From contig JAVTVX010000026.1 in assembly GCA_033439265.1 (NCBI GenBank), positions 265,501 through 329,500 of the forward strand: DNA of 64,000 nt, written 5' to 3'. This DNA is from Dillenia suffruticosa. Its lineage: Eukaryota; Streptophyta; Magnoliopsida; Dilleniales; Dilleniaceae. The position numbers were made by a program, and so were the translations under genes. Shown piece by piece: positions 12,777 through 27,700 of the stretch (position 1 is its first letter; the number at the start of each line of letters is the position of its first letter). The notes beneath the pieces are model-generated. The model saw nothing but the letters and a program-made list of their open reading frames with translations, was not told the origin of the DNA and ran no database searches.

Positions 12777-15700
12777 TATATTATTTTTTACCTCCATATT
12801 TATCTCTCAAATGGCCAACCCCAATTGTTAGGATTAAGGCTCGGAGTGTTGTTGTTTGTTGGTGTCATACATTTCCCATGACACTCCCATCTTCAGATTG
12901 AAATCCTTTGCAATTCCATTCACAGGCTTTACCTCAACATTTCCTGTCTTGAATCTATTTGGGCTTTTAGCGATCTGCAGTCCAAGCCTTTGCACCATGC
13001 GATCTGCCATGAAGTTATGTGTGGCCACTGTGTCAATCATTGCCATTGAAGCCCTACCATTTAGGATGATCTTTACATACAAAAGTGTCCTGAAGGCTCC
13101 TGACCTCATTGCATTTACCAACTGAAAATTATTCACCCAAATTGCCTCATCCGAGTCTTTCTTTACTTCCTTTTCTCCGCGACCAAGGCAGATAGCTTCC
13201 CCTTCTTGGGGCATTCTCATGCAATGTGTGGACTATTGCAAATGAAGCATCCTCCTCTTGGTTTGTTCCATTGTTGGTTTCGAAAAGGTTTTGAACGGCT
13301 GGTGAACTTTTTGTTTTCTTTCCTTCCCTGATTCCACCGTGACTTCGATGCCTTATTTTTTGGGTGGGAGTAGTTTGAAGATGTTCTAAAATCTAAGAGT
13401 ACTTCTGCCATTGCCATGGCTGCGGGAAGATCCTTGACTCCTTGCCTTCGTAATTCAGCTTGTGCCCATAGTTGAAGGCCGAATATGAAGTTGAACAGCC
13501 TGTTCTCGCCCAACATGTCTCTGATGTCCAGCATGATGGCACTGAACTCCTTTGTGTATTCCATCACTGATTTTTCATGTCGAAGTTTCTTCAACCTCTC
13601 TCTTGCAATTCAAGGAATATTGTGGGGAAGGAATTGTTCTTTTAATTTCTTTTTCATGACAACCAAAGTCAAAATAGGAGGTTTGCCCATGATGAGATTG
13701 TCGTGCATCCTCCACCACAATTTCGCGTCATCCAACGAGAACATAGTCGTAACAGTTACTTGTCTTTCTTCTAAAATGTGTGCCACCTTAAAATAATGTT
13801 CTATAGCCCATAGAAAGTTTTCTAGTTCTCTGGCCGACCTGACCCCATTGAAAGGTTTTGGTTCAGGGATTTTGATCTGAGATGAAAACACTTCTGGTTC
13901 TGTTTCCCAGTTCTCTCGGACTGTTTGTTTTATTTGGTCATCTCTTATTCTATAAGCTTTTCACAATTGGCATTGGAGATGGAAGGGTCAACGTTTGAAG
14001 ATGAAGTATTCATGGTTGCGGTTCTGGCACTGATGGTTTCAATGGTTTCCACGAGGGATGTTACTTCTGTGGCTAAGGTTTCAATGCAATGGAACAGAGG
14101 CGTCTCCAATGGTGTGTCGGGGATGCCTAAGGCCCCTTCGAAATCTCATGATAGAGAACTTTTAGTGTTTCTTATCCAATAACCTTGATACAAGGGATGA
14201 GCCCTTATTTTTGAGTTGCAGATACTAGAGTTTGCAAATTTAATAGTTTTGGTGTCTTTTCTTGTAATTCCTTTTTCAGCGACATTTTACACCCAAGTGT
14301 AAATGAAATTCACTTGCAAAATAAACATTCCTTCAAAGGTTAAGGGTTTTATCCAGACTATGTTGCATAAAAAAAGGAATACAAATGATTTATTGTAAGT
14401 GGGGCCTTTCAAAGCTTTTGGATGTTTGTGGCAAAACTGTAATCATTGTGAAACTAGAAATCACTAGTTTTTACATTTCTCAAGATGTGGAATTTTTATT
14501 TGCAATCTATGATCTTAAGCTTGACTCTCGCATGACAAAGTTTGGTGGATTCTGATGCAATGCTAAGACTTTTAGTAGTCAATCTACTAGATCATTCTCT
14601 AGGATTGGAGAAGATCATTTACAGGCCTCTCTTTTGACTCATGCATCAAGAGTATTTTACAGATTTTAGTCTAAGGTGTTTGAAAAGAGACTGGGAAGCA
14701 ATCATCTATTAGGTTTCCTATTTCTTCCTTTTTGTCTTATGGATTTTTTATCTTCTTAGCTTTTTTCTTATCTATTCTCTTTTTTTTATTTTTTTATACA
14801 ATCCTCTTTTTTTCCATGGAAAAGAAAACGAAAAACAAATTGATTCAGAATTGAAATTTAGCTTGAGTCAAAATGAAACCATTACAACATCTAAATGACC
14901 ACGTAAAATAAGCAAGGAGAAACGAAGCAACAAAAGCTTTCAGATATTCTTATTTGCAGAAAATAGACGAAGGACCATCTTTCAAGTCCAAATAGAAATT
15001 TTCAACCCTTATACTAACCATTTAATCCAGCAGTAACTAGAACGTGTGGATAATTTTGTGCTTCTATCTGCAAAAGGGATTTTCAAAAGAATAAAACAAA
15101 ATAAAACAGAAAGAACAAGTCAGATAATGAATATAATCAAGAGTATGAGAACCAAATAAGAAAAGTCAACCAGTAGCAACAATAAGGATACATAATTTCA
15201 TTCACAAAAGTTCAGGTTTTAAGGGTTTTGACTTAAGCAAAAAAAATAAAAAAAATAAAAAATAAATAATTTGAAATGCAATTTACTGAAACTCACATTA
15301 TCAACAGGGGAATATGACTTCATATAGAAGTAATACTCTTTTTTTCGAGGATCACCCCACTCCTGCAACAGAATAGAACTATTAATATTAGTTACCTAGT
15401 TTCATAAGATTAGCTTCATGTCTAATGCAGCAGCAACGTCAGTTAAATTTGGACAAATGTAAGTAAAGCTGGTAATGATTTTGATATGAGCTAGTAGGAA
15501 GACAGAATGTCCTAAAAAAGGATCCTATGTACAAATTTGATACACTTCTTCATAAGAAAATAAACGATAGACTACATTCGATGATCATCATATTACAAAC
15601 ACCTATTTGATGTCCAATAGATTAAATCCGTGTGTTATTGAGGCTAGTATTTGATAATACAAAGATAAGGAGAAAACCATAAGACTTATTAGCTTATTAG

Positions 15701-18700
15701 AATTGCCTGCGAGCTATAAAATTGCTAGTAATCAATGGTCTTCTTGTATTTCCTGTCATTTTATGGTGAATTCTAAAGGAGGTACAAAACAGCAAAGCAA
15801 CTCCTCTGTCTATACCTTTTTTTGTGTGGCAAAAGAAATTTGTATGAGAAGAAGGAAAGAACATATGAAAACCCCAAGGATGAGAAATCCTTAGAAGAGC
15901 AGAAAAACCAAAACAATACGAAAAGCTAATGCACAATTGCCCTCCAATCCCTACTCAACTCATCCAAACTATAATTGTTATAAATCTCATAGAGAAGCAC
16001 AAAAAACAATCATATCCCAAAGACGAGAACAGTTAATTTATGAAAATACTCTCTCCAAATGCACCAAGGAATTGCCAGAAAAGCATATGTCCAATGCAAG
16101 CGAGTATTCCCCCCACCCCAGCTGACCTTTGAAATTCGCAAGAAACAAATCCATGACGCACCTAAAACAAACACAAAAGTTGTCCCCAACAAAAAATAGG
16201 CGATTCCAGGTCTCCCCAACATCAGAACAATGCGAAAACAAATGATCTCTATTTTCATAGTTGTAGTTACACATGATGCATATATCAAAAAGATAGCTTT
16301 AAAAGGTCTCCTCTTTTATAACAAATCATTGTTGCTGATGTTAAGAATCATGGACGAAATAAAAGCCTTAACCTTAGTAGGAACCTTTGCCATCCAAATA
16401 AAATCATTGAGAAGCAAAAGAGGGTGCTCAGGAAAACTAAAGGGAAAAAACATCTATATTGTCAAGATTTGAAATTCTAATATTGGAAAAATTGAGGGAC
16501 GATTTATTTCCTTATGAGAGAAATTAGCAAGAAAAACTGTAAGCCTGTTTTCTTAAAAAATGAAAATATCAAAAAAATTGAATGACTGCCCGAGGAATAA
16601 ACATGTATGATAGGGGCCAGGTGAAGCCTAGACAACCAAAAAAGACAACGAAAATAGCTGAAAAAGGCAAAGTCTCCGATTCAATGATCCCACCAGGAAA
16701 AGGAAACGAAAGCCATTGCAACTTTCAAAAAAGACGAGGAAAAAAAAAGTATGATAAATTTCAGATGGATTTCTAAAAACTATAATAAGAAACTCTCCCT
16801 CTGGTATTGGCATCTCATCCATGTCGAAGACCATACCTACTTTTAATAACCTTATGTAATAAAGAACTAGGCTGTAAGGGAATCTCCAAAGCCACTTACC
16901 CACCTGGGAAATGTTATTTGAAACCATGTTACCCAGACCCAAAAAACCTGTGGCCTTAGACTAAGACACTTGATCCCTAATCACTAAATGGTCCCTTTTA
17001 TTGAACCATTTCCCAACCAAAGTAAGTTTGTCATCAAGTTCTCAATCTTCTCTACTACCCACATTGGCACCATAAAAAGAGGAAATAAAGAGGAATGTTG
17101 GACAAACATGCGCAGATAACAATAATACGCCTTCCTAGGGTGAGAAAAGCTCCTATCCACCAATCTAATCTCCTCCTAGTTCTATCCACAACAAAATCAC
17201 AAATATGAACACTCCTACGATTTCAGCCCAAAGGCACTCCAGATAAGAAATAGGCTCCTCCATCATCACACAATTGGCAATAGTAGCGAATTAAACAAGA
17301 GTCTGAACTAAAACATTAATATCAAGAATCTCAAATTAGCCAAATTGATCTTAAGCCCAGAGATTCTCTGAAAAATGTTAAGCAGAGGGGTCATATCTCT
17401 AAAACCCTTGCAACCTCTTCAAGAAAGAGGACAGTATCATTTGCAAACTAAAGATTTGAAACTGAAATCACATTATTCCCTACTAAAGCCAGAGAACACA
17501 TTGACTCGAAACCCTCTCCCGAGGATCTTACTTAACGGATCTGCCACTAGAGTGAAAAGGAAAGAAAGGTCAAATTCAAACAACCTCTTATTGATCTCCT
17601 CCAAAGAGTCCTAAAACCCTTATTCTCTAAGACCATATCCAAGAATCACAAACTTATCCTATCACATACAGGCTTTCTTAAAATCTAGCCTCAAAATTAC
17701 ACTCCCATATGCTTCTTAGCATAATTAACAACCTCATTAACAACTAAGGCTGCATCTAGAATGTGTCTTCCTCCCATGAGGGTACTATGAGCCGAGGAAG
17801 CATTATCATCAAGCACCACAAACAACCTATTAGTTAAGACTCACCGCAATCCGACAAAGGCTAGTAGTAAAACTATAACAACAAACTAAATCTTAATTTC
17901 AAACTTTGGGGCTTGCTGTTTGTGACCAATATAGGAGTTAATAATAATAATAATAATAAATGTGCATTAATTCAATTGGTTTGAATTTTCCTGCGGCACT
18001 CATTCATATCTAAAATCATTTTCTTAACTAAATTTTTGGCATTCATATCGAACCTACCCCGACATTTCACTAAATTTGCTACATTTAAAATCTCGCTCCT
18101 TCTAATTGGTGTATTTAGGTCTTTGTTACACATATCCAAACCACCTTATGCAATATTCTCTCATCTTATCTACCATTGAACTCACTCCCATTTTAGTACG
18201 TATCTTTTTATTTCTAATTTTATCTTTTCTAATTTTATTACACATCTATTTAAATATTTTTATTTTAACTACAATCATTTTATACTCTTGTTATTATTTA
18301 ATGATCAACGCTTGGCTCCATACAATAATGTCTGTCATACTGCAATTCTATAAAACCTCCCTTTCAATTACAATGGTATCGTGCGATCGTAGAGAACTCT
18401 ATATGCACTTTTTCATTTCATCTGACCCACTTGGATCCTATAATTTATATCTCCATCTATATTGTCATCATTTTGAATTATGGACTCAAAATATCCAAAA
18501 TGTACACTTGTTGGTATATTACGCTTCCCTAACTTAACCGTTTTTTCATCATTGCGATGACTGTAATCAAACGTACATCTCATATACTGAGTTTTTTACC
18601 GATTCAATATAAATCTTTTGGATTCTAGTATGTATATCCTCTCTAATTTTATCGACTAACACTATATCATCGACCAAAAAAGCATATACCATGGTATTTC

Positions 18701-21700
18701 ATCTTGAATGCTTCTAGTTATTTTATCTATTACTATAACAAAAAGGACGAGACTTAATGTCAAATCTTGATGAAATCCAATGTCAATTGGGAAGCTATCA
18801 CTTAAAATTCTGACAAGTTTTTACATTGATAATAGCTCATTCATATATATCTTTGATGAGATCCCCTTTTTCATCAACGTCCACCACAATATGTCTTTGG
18901 AAATCATATCGTATATTTTTTCTAGATCAATGAATACTATAAGCAAGTCTCTTCTATACTCTAAACACCTCCATCAAATGTCTAAACAAGTGAATGGCTT
19001 CGGTCAAATTGGTTTTGAGACATACTTATCTCCAATCTTAATCTATGGTCCATCACTCTCACCCCCAAGTTCATAGTATGCCAAATGAATTTAATTCTCT
19101 TATAATTGAAACAATCTTGCATGTCACCTTTATTCTTATATAGTAATATAATTATGCTCTCTCTCCACACCTGGAGCATTTTCTTGATTTGTCAAATTTT
19201 ATTAAAAAAATTCATCAACATTCATAAATCCATTTCACCCAAACACTTCCACACCTCAACAGGGATGTCATCGGATCCAATGGTCATATTATTCTTCATT
19301 TTCTTTAAGGCCTTTCTTACTTCATGAGAACGAATCTTGCATTTAAAATTCCTGTTGATCTCCTATACAGATATCGCGATATCACCGATATTTATCATAC
19401 CCTCAACGCTAAAGAAATCAAAATAGTCCATCCAACGCTTTCTTATACTCTCGTTTCTTATAAGAACACTGTTGATTTCACTCTTGATACACCTAATACT
19501 GTTTAGATCTTTTCCTTTCCTATCCCTTAGTTTGACAATTCTATAGAACTCTTTTTCTCTATCCTTGTCTCTTAATTTCTAATATAATCCGTTGTATATC
19601 TTGCTTTTCGATTCGTGAATACTCTTCTTCAACTCTTTTTTTGCAATCATGTACTTCTTAAACACATCGCTACCTCTCTTACTTTTAAGGTTCTTATAAC
19701 ATTCTCTTTTGATTCGTATAGTCATTTTGATTTCCTTATTTGACCACCATGACTCCTTACCTATTGGTGTCCGATCCTTAAATACGTAAAAAATCTTCTT
19801 ACCTAATTTTTTATCATTATTAGATATTTCTACCCACAATTTCCAAATCATCGTTAGTAGACCAAGCAACTTCTTGAATTAAATTGTGTCTAAACGTTGT
19901 CACCTTTTTCTATTTCAGATTCCATCACTTCATTTTTGACTCCATAAATTGACAATCCTTCTTTTACTTTTTAGGCACACGCACATATAAAACTAAAAAT
20001 CAATGTTGAGGTGTTATATTCTCACCCAGTATAATCTTGCAATCCCGGCATATCATTCTATCACCCCTCCTGATGAGGAAAAAATCTATTTGGCTGACAT
20101 TCGACCCACTCCTGTATGTGACTATGTACAACTCTCTTTTCTTGAAAAACTTGTTTATGAGCATCAAATCAAATGTTACGGCAGATTCTAAAATAGTACC
20201 CATTACCTCATTCCTATTACCAAAGCCAAAGTTTCTATGTATGACTTCAAATCTCTCATTATTCTCCCCTACATGCCTATTTAGATCTTCTCTGATAAAT
20301 ACTTCTCACCACTAGTTATGGCTTGTATGCATATCGGTCTTTTCAAAACTCTTGTTTACTAGTTGCATCTATATCTATTTGAGTTGTATAAGCACTGACT
20401 ATATTAATTACATCTTCTCCTCTAATTTATTTGACTAATAGATCTAAAATCGTTCATGTTCAACTAATGGGAAATTTTAAAAATAAGAGTAATAAAAGTG
20501 GAATTCACGCTCTTACCTATCACCCCATTCATATTCACATTATTTTCTACATTGCCAAAACCAAAACCAAAATCTAACCACTACTTCTGTTATTTCTAAA
20601 TTGCACAACAGTTTTTTTTTTTTTTTTTGCATAATTTAGCCCATAAGTTCTAAAATAACTTTCGATAGGCATTTGGAAAGCAAAGGTCCATAATTATGAA
20701 CATGATCCAAATGCTTCTTCATTTTCATGGGCAAAATTCAGTTGGATATCAAAGGAGCCTTCCAAGGTTAGGGCTTTATTCAGTACATAATGATTACTAA
20801 TAACAATACAATGAAATTGTTTTACAGAATGAGGCTTTAAAAATCCTTTGTCCTCATATTTGTCTTATGTATAGTTAGGATTGTGAGAACTTTAGCCAAT
20901 CCAACTAAAAAAATTAGGCATTTAAAAACCAAGGTGACCAAATTATCAAGCATGCCAACAGGGGAAAGATTTAAAAACAACATCTAAATAAGAACTCTTA
21001 AAACAAACCATCTCATAACACGAGGTCCCCCGAAAGGAAAAAAAATATATACAGAATAACTAATCAACTGTACAACCACACTGAGCGCATTTGCTACCCA
21101 TTTGTTTCTCACCCAGTTTCTTACCAAATACACCAAATTACTAAATAGAAAGTGCACAGATATAAAATTTGTTCATTCCTTTGAACCACAAAAGAAGAAA
21201 GTAGTAATGGAAAATCCCCTACTAGATTGAAAACATTGCTCCAAAGTGACCGAGCAATCACCCTGACAACCCAATGGTAGCCTGCAGCAGATGGTACCAA
21301 AATTCCATCTTGGATGACCATGTAAATAGAGTACTTCAGCCCACAGCAGTATGGTGATGGATCTTCCCTTTAGTGGGAAGACATTGCACAAATTCCACAT
21401 TTCATGATACATGGGAACTCCTACAGTGATGCCTCAGTGGGTTGCTTTGCTAGTCAAACCTTCCTGCTCTAACCAAAGTGCAGGAAGCAATCATGATGGA
21501 AATGTTTTCAAGGAAAAATTGTTTCTGGCAAGCATTTTCAAATATAATTTTCTTTATTCCAAAGAAACCATTCCAATTTCTTATCACAATTTGTTCTATA
21601 TAATTAGCATTCTTTGAAACAAGCCCAAATCTTATCACAAAGCCTTTTCCTTGAAAAGGATATCTCACACCTTTTTTTATGAAATATAAGCATATACATT

Positions 21701-24700
21701 TTAAAGGATGATAAAATGATTCCAATTAAAAGACCAGAGCATCCTGCTTAAGCTATATACAAGACTGGGCGAAAAGAAGGACAGTTACATGAAGATTTTT
21801 TCTCTTAAAATAGAAAAGAGCATTGTAATTGATAGAAAAGATAATGTCCATAGGGCTCCAAGAATGAGAAATTCTCAATGTTAAGAGAAGCAAAGATCAA
21901 AGTATGACTTTCCAATCCCTCTTCAAATAGTGTAGACTATAATCTCTGGAGATTCCTAAATCATTAGCCTAAACAGAAGCAGAAGAAACAACTTTGTCCC
22001 AAAGAAGTGAGGATCCCAATAAATAAAGATCGCCATTCACATCAAAAACCCCAAAGCTAAAGGAACTTAAAACAATAACATAGGTTGTGAAAAGATATTA
22101 GCTAAATTAGCATGTTGGAGGGCGTTATAATATCGAAATGTCTCCTGCTTTTAGGTGATTTTTTTTTTCAGTCAAACAGCCTAGTTATAAAGAACTCATG
22201 CAAAATATTAATGGGATCCAAAAAACAATTAGTCATTTCCTCTACCAAAACAGCTTCTTCACTAGCATAAGAACCACATGTTTGTTTCAGCTTCCACTTA
22301 GTTGAACTAACACATAAAGTATCACTATTTCCCTCCAGGAAACATCATTATTTTTCACATTAGCTTCAAGGATGTGCCCATTGAAAATTTCATCAACCTC
22401 ATTATACAACAACACAAAAATTGAAGCTCTACCAGCTCCACAAATCTAACCAATTTCTCAAGCCCTATTTGAAAGCATGCCTAGGGCCAGAAGTTCAATA
22501 TCTTCACATATTGTTTCTGCATTCAAAAATATCAGTCAAGATATTAACTCCAGTAACTGAGCAGTAAGGGGGGAGCTGACCAAATTACAAAGGGTGAATA
22601 CAGGGAAGTGAAGGCAAAAAAGAACTTCAAAATAAAGAAAGTTCAATGGTTTATACAGAAATAAAAAATATAAAGTTGGCATTTCTATTGACTCAGATAA
22701 TCTTCCTATTTCTAACTATCCTCCCCCAAACCCCAAAAAAAAGAAAAAAGATTAATAAAGACTGTCCTAAACCATACAAGAAATGGCTAAAATCATCAAG
22801 AAGGAAACTGCCACGCTGATATGACATAATTTCTTTGTTGGAGCCTTTCTACTACTGTAAGTGAATCTGAGTCTAGGATACCAAAAAATAGATGCATACC
22901 TCCCACTCTGAAGTTGTCAGAGGAATGGTTGGATCAAGCATTGTAGTGACAACGTCCACAAAAGGTACTCCAGCAACTGCAGCCTTGAACAAATCAGGCC
23001 GCATGTTAAGAACGGCACCAATAAGTAATCCTCCTGCACTTCTTCCATTTATGCACAGTTTTTCCTTTGAACAGTAGTTAAGCTCTATTAAATACTCAGC
23101 ACAGGCAATAAAATCCGTAAAAGTGTTTCTCTTCTTCAGCAACTTCCCATCTTCATACCATTTCCTGCCCATTTCACCTCCCCCTCGAATGTGTGCTATA
23201 GCATAAATAAATCCTCGATCTAACAGAGAGAGACGTGATGCTTTGAAATATGGATCTATGCACACCTGTCAACAAGATGAGTTTCATAGCATCAAGAAAG
23301 TTCAAGAAAAAACCACATATTACTTAACAAAATAAAAGCATTATGGCAGTTCACCAACTGTTGCAAGGAGTACAACCAAGGATACCAAATTCCTACATGT
23401 ACATTTAGCAGGAATTGCACCTAGTGCATGACTTGATTATGTAAAGGCCAAAATCAGAAAATTAACCCCTAAATTATATTTAACTCCGCCATGGCTGGTC
23501 TTAGATACAGGTAAAGGAGAAGGGTTGTATTAAGTACCCAGCAGGCGTAAAACTAAGGCAAAAATTTATGTATGGATTGTTGACAATATTGTGGATAACA
23601 ACAATAAAACATGATAAGCATTATCTAAAAATAGATAAAGATATGACACTACATAGTGCATAATGACATAAAAGTATCCATATTGCCGACGCCACTTAGT
23701 AGAATAAAAGCACAATTTTTATTATCGTATAAAGAAAAAAAAATTAAATAGGTGAGCATCTGATATGAAATTGATTACAATGATGTAGAAGAATCTATAT
23801 GACCGACTCCACTTAGTGGGATAAAGGCTTGGTGGTGGTTGTTTCCAAATCACACCTAAAGTTCCATTGCATTTAATTTACCCAAAACTCTAAAAAATGG
23901 TGATCAATGTTCACCAAATATGGATACTGTTAGCATTTTATTCATTAAATGTTCACCTGAATATCGTAAAATCTCAAAGATGGAAAGCTTTGAGAAATTG
24001 CCTCGAAGGGAAACAAACACTTATACACAGCCTGCTCAATGCCCTAAAAACCATAATTTCTTGCAATAGCTTCCTCAATCTTTATTCCAACAATTAATTT
24101 TAACTGCAAACATGCTCAACAAAGCCTATATCTCAATGACAACAATGATGGTAGCCACGTTGTTGTAATAGAGAACTTCCTCAAGACTAGCAAAGATGTC
24201 AAGCATGTACTCACTCTCTCTCTCTCAAGCAACTCCCGTAGCTTCATCATCCTTGTCGAAACTACATTAACTTCATCATGTTAGTAGAGGCTTTTCAAAA
24301 CATTTAAGCAATTAGTCAGGACTTTTCTTGTGATCGAAAAAGAACAGAAAAGAGTCAGAAATACAAATACCAATGTGGCACTTGCCCAAAGGGACTACAA
24401 CGGAAAAGAGTCTGAAATCAACATCCATAAAAGATTCCCAAAGATTATGGAGTCAACAAAAAACATAAACATTCAAGAAGTTATACACAAAAGTCGGGAC
24501 TGTTCTCTATTGTTGCATTTGATGCCCTCAGATGCAGCGCATGTTAAGTGAACTTGGGCTGCTTTGTTTCTACAGTTTTGTTGTAATTTTATATTTGGGG
24601 CCTTTAGCAGATCTTAGCGGGTCAGCTCAACATAGGATGTTGTCGACTTGGGTTAGGAGAATGTTTTAGGTGGATCATCATATTCTTAGTAGTGAAGTAC

Positions 24701-27700
24701 TTCATAGCTAAGTATTTCATGGTTAAGAATTCAAAGGATCCAAGTGTAAGTGTCTATAAGTATATAATAGTGCCATTTAGAGAAAGAGATGAAGAATGGG
24801 AGAATAAACTGAGAAGCCTAGTGCTTTTCTAGGAGGGTGATTGCCTTCTCCAGGGTGACTGATTCCAAGGAACATTAGGTGCAATTGCCTAAGTAAATCT
24901 ATCTGCCCAGTGATTTCTAGAAAACCTAGGTGTGATTGCCTAGGACTAATGCTGCTTCCGGATCCTTTCATCCTCTATACAAGTGCTTTTTAAGAGATCC
25001 TGCATCATTCTCATCAAAGCATGGACAGCATGATGCGTGCTTGTTCAAGGAGGCTTTTCAGAGGGAAAGAAATTAATGTTGAAAGGTATAACTTGCCAGC
25101 AAGGATTCTTCACAAATAAAAGGCCTAAAGTGCTGGGGGGAAGAATAACAAGTGTGTGGGGTGTTGGTGTGAAAGAATGCATAGCCTTCAAACAGTTCCA
25201 CTAAGAATAATAGTTAAAAAACAAAAAACAAAAAAGCCGCTTTAAAGATGCATTTAAATGAGCACACAACTGCTGCAGAAAAAGACCAGGCATTAGAACA
25301 GATAATAAACAGAAGTCATATGGTGGTGGTAGAGGATGCTAGTTAAGGAGATGTTGATATTGCACATGATGACTAGCTGCAGGAACAACCTGCAAAGGAT
25401 GCTAGTTAAGGAGATGTTGATATTGCACATGGTACTCAACCTGTAACTGAGTTGGTTGTGGGAGCACCATATCCATGAGCCTATAGAATGAAGATGGAGC
25501 ATGCTGGTTCTCAAGTGGGAGAAGGAGCTGAGGACATTGTGAAAAGCAACATTACGTTGAAACATTTTGATGAGCATCAATGGTACTTAGTGAAGTGGAA
25601 GATGAAACCAAAGTTAGATTTTTTGCGGATTCAAGAAGATGAACTTCAAGGATTAAGATTGTGATCTCTACAAGAAATAGCATTCAACTTGTCAACCTGA
25701 GTTTTACCAAGCAGGGGAGAGCTGATGCAGAGCATATACAGTGAACTTAAGGTTGCGTTGTTTCTACTTTTGTTATGATGGCTTTGTTGTAATCTATTTG
25801 GAGCCAATAGTGGCCTTAGTGGATGTTTTGGGCTTTCTATTAGGTTAAGGGGATTTTGGTTATGTGTCTAAGTTATATCTATCCTTAGTGGCGAAGTACT
25901 TCATGGCTAAGTATTTCATGGTCAATTTTTTTTAGGATCTAAGTAGGGAGTCTATAAAAGGGCATATAATAGTGCCATTTAGAAAAGAGAGAGAACAGAA
26001 GAATAGTGTGAGAAGCTTTGTCATTTAAAAAAAGAGAGAACAGAATATTGTGAGAAGCTTAGTGCCTTAGTAGGTGCGATTGCCTTCTCCGTATGAGTGA
26101 TTCCAAAGAACCTTAGGTGTGATTGGCTAAATCTTTCTAGTGAATGATCACCAGAAAAGCTGAGTCTGATTTCCTAGGACTGTTGCTCCTTGACGATGCA
26201 TTTATTCTCTATACAAGTTCTATTTTAAAACATCCTGTGTCACTCTAGCTATTAAAAATATATCAATGTGGTCATTAACTTTGAGATCTTCCGATGCGGC
26301 AAAAATTAATTTCAGATAATACCCACCACATCGTCTCTCTCTCTTTCTCCATGTGGTTTCCCATTCTTTCCTTGTATCCCAGCTACACTCTCTGGAGGAA
26401 GAGAGTAGAGATATTCGGATCAGGAGACATGATCATGATCCTTGGAACAAACAGAATGCTAACAAAGTTACTCATTAGGCACATTAGAAATCAGTTCAAA
26501 AGTTTTGGGGAAATTAAAGTAATTCATTGGCGATTGAATACCAGGTCTATAGCAACAGGTTGGAACCTCCAAAACAGATGAGATTGGAGGAGAAGTTTTT
26601 CAGTTTGGAAAGGAGAATTGCTCGGGTCCTGATGATTTTTCTTTAAGCATCCTTGCAATGTTATTTGTGATTATTTTCCCAAAATTTTTTGCAAGTTTTA
26701 CAGTAATATTGTGATGGGAAAAAAGCATACTTTGTACTCTTTGAAAGTCAAATATTCTGTCTCTATTAGCCTTTATTACCCATCTCCAAAGGATTCTTAT
26801 CAATGTTTTAGCCAATTGGTTTTTCTGCATTCTAGATCTAAATGATACCCTCTTGCACAATTTATAGGAGGGAGACACTCTTGATCTAGCTTTTTTGTGA
26901 TAGAAAAAGAAGAATACACTAGATGTAAGAAATAATGTACACAACTCCCAAAGATAAAATCTTTAGAAGAAATAAGAAACAGAATACAATATAAAAAGAA
27001 CTAATGCACAAGTGCTTTCTGTTGAAGATTTAAAGTAGCAAGCAATGAGTAAGGAATGAAAACTTCAAGAGTTTTATTGATTTTTCAAGGGAAATGTACA
27101 AGAATTGAAGACATTTTTTCAGGCCTTCAAAGAACAACTAGAGCCTCCTTAAATAGAGAAAGAGGGAAGAAAGCTAAAGAGAGAGATAAAGAGGGAAAAC
27201 CGAGAGGAGAGGGCACTGCCCTCTCCTCTTCTGGCCGTTGGGGCTGTCCCCAACGGCTAGTTTTACTAGCCGTTGGGACAGCTCCAACGGCTCTTTAAAA
27301 GAGCAGTTGGGGCCCCCTTTTGGGCCCCTTTGAGAGAGGCAAACCTGGGCCCTAAAGGACCCAGCAGATGCATACAGAAAGGGCTTATTTAGGGCCTGAT
27401 TTGGGTCCCTAAATGGGCTGGAAGGACCGATCAAAGACAGAAAAAAACTGTCCTTCTGAAATCTTACAAATGGGATTCCTAATTTATCTTCATTTCAACA
27501 CTCCCCCTCAAGTTGGGTGTGTATATATCTATAACACCTAACTTGTCCATATTTTTTTAGGATGTGCTTTGCGGTTCCCGACTTGGTGAGAATATCAGCA
27601 ACTTGATGATCACTCTTTGTAAAGCTAGGAGTGATGAGCTTCTCTTCAATCTTTTGTTTAACAAAGTGACAATTGACTTTGATGTGCTTTGTTTTTTCAT

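Noticed and set aside
12641-12901. Hydrophobic Tyr/Ile-rich frames
   Set aside because: They translate an AT microsatellite at the 3' end of the RTE LINE.
22873-23265. Separate short hydrolase genes at each S9A match
   Set aside because: Splice sites and phases join all the matches into one gene; none has its own start or stop in a conserved place.
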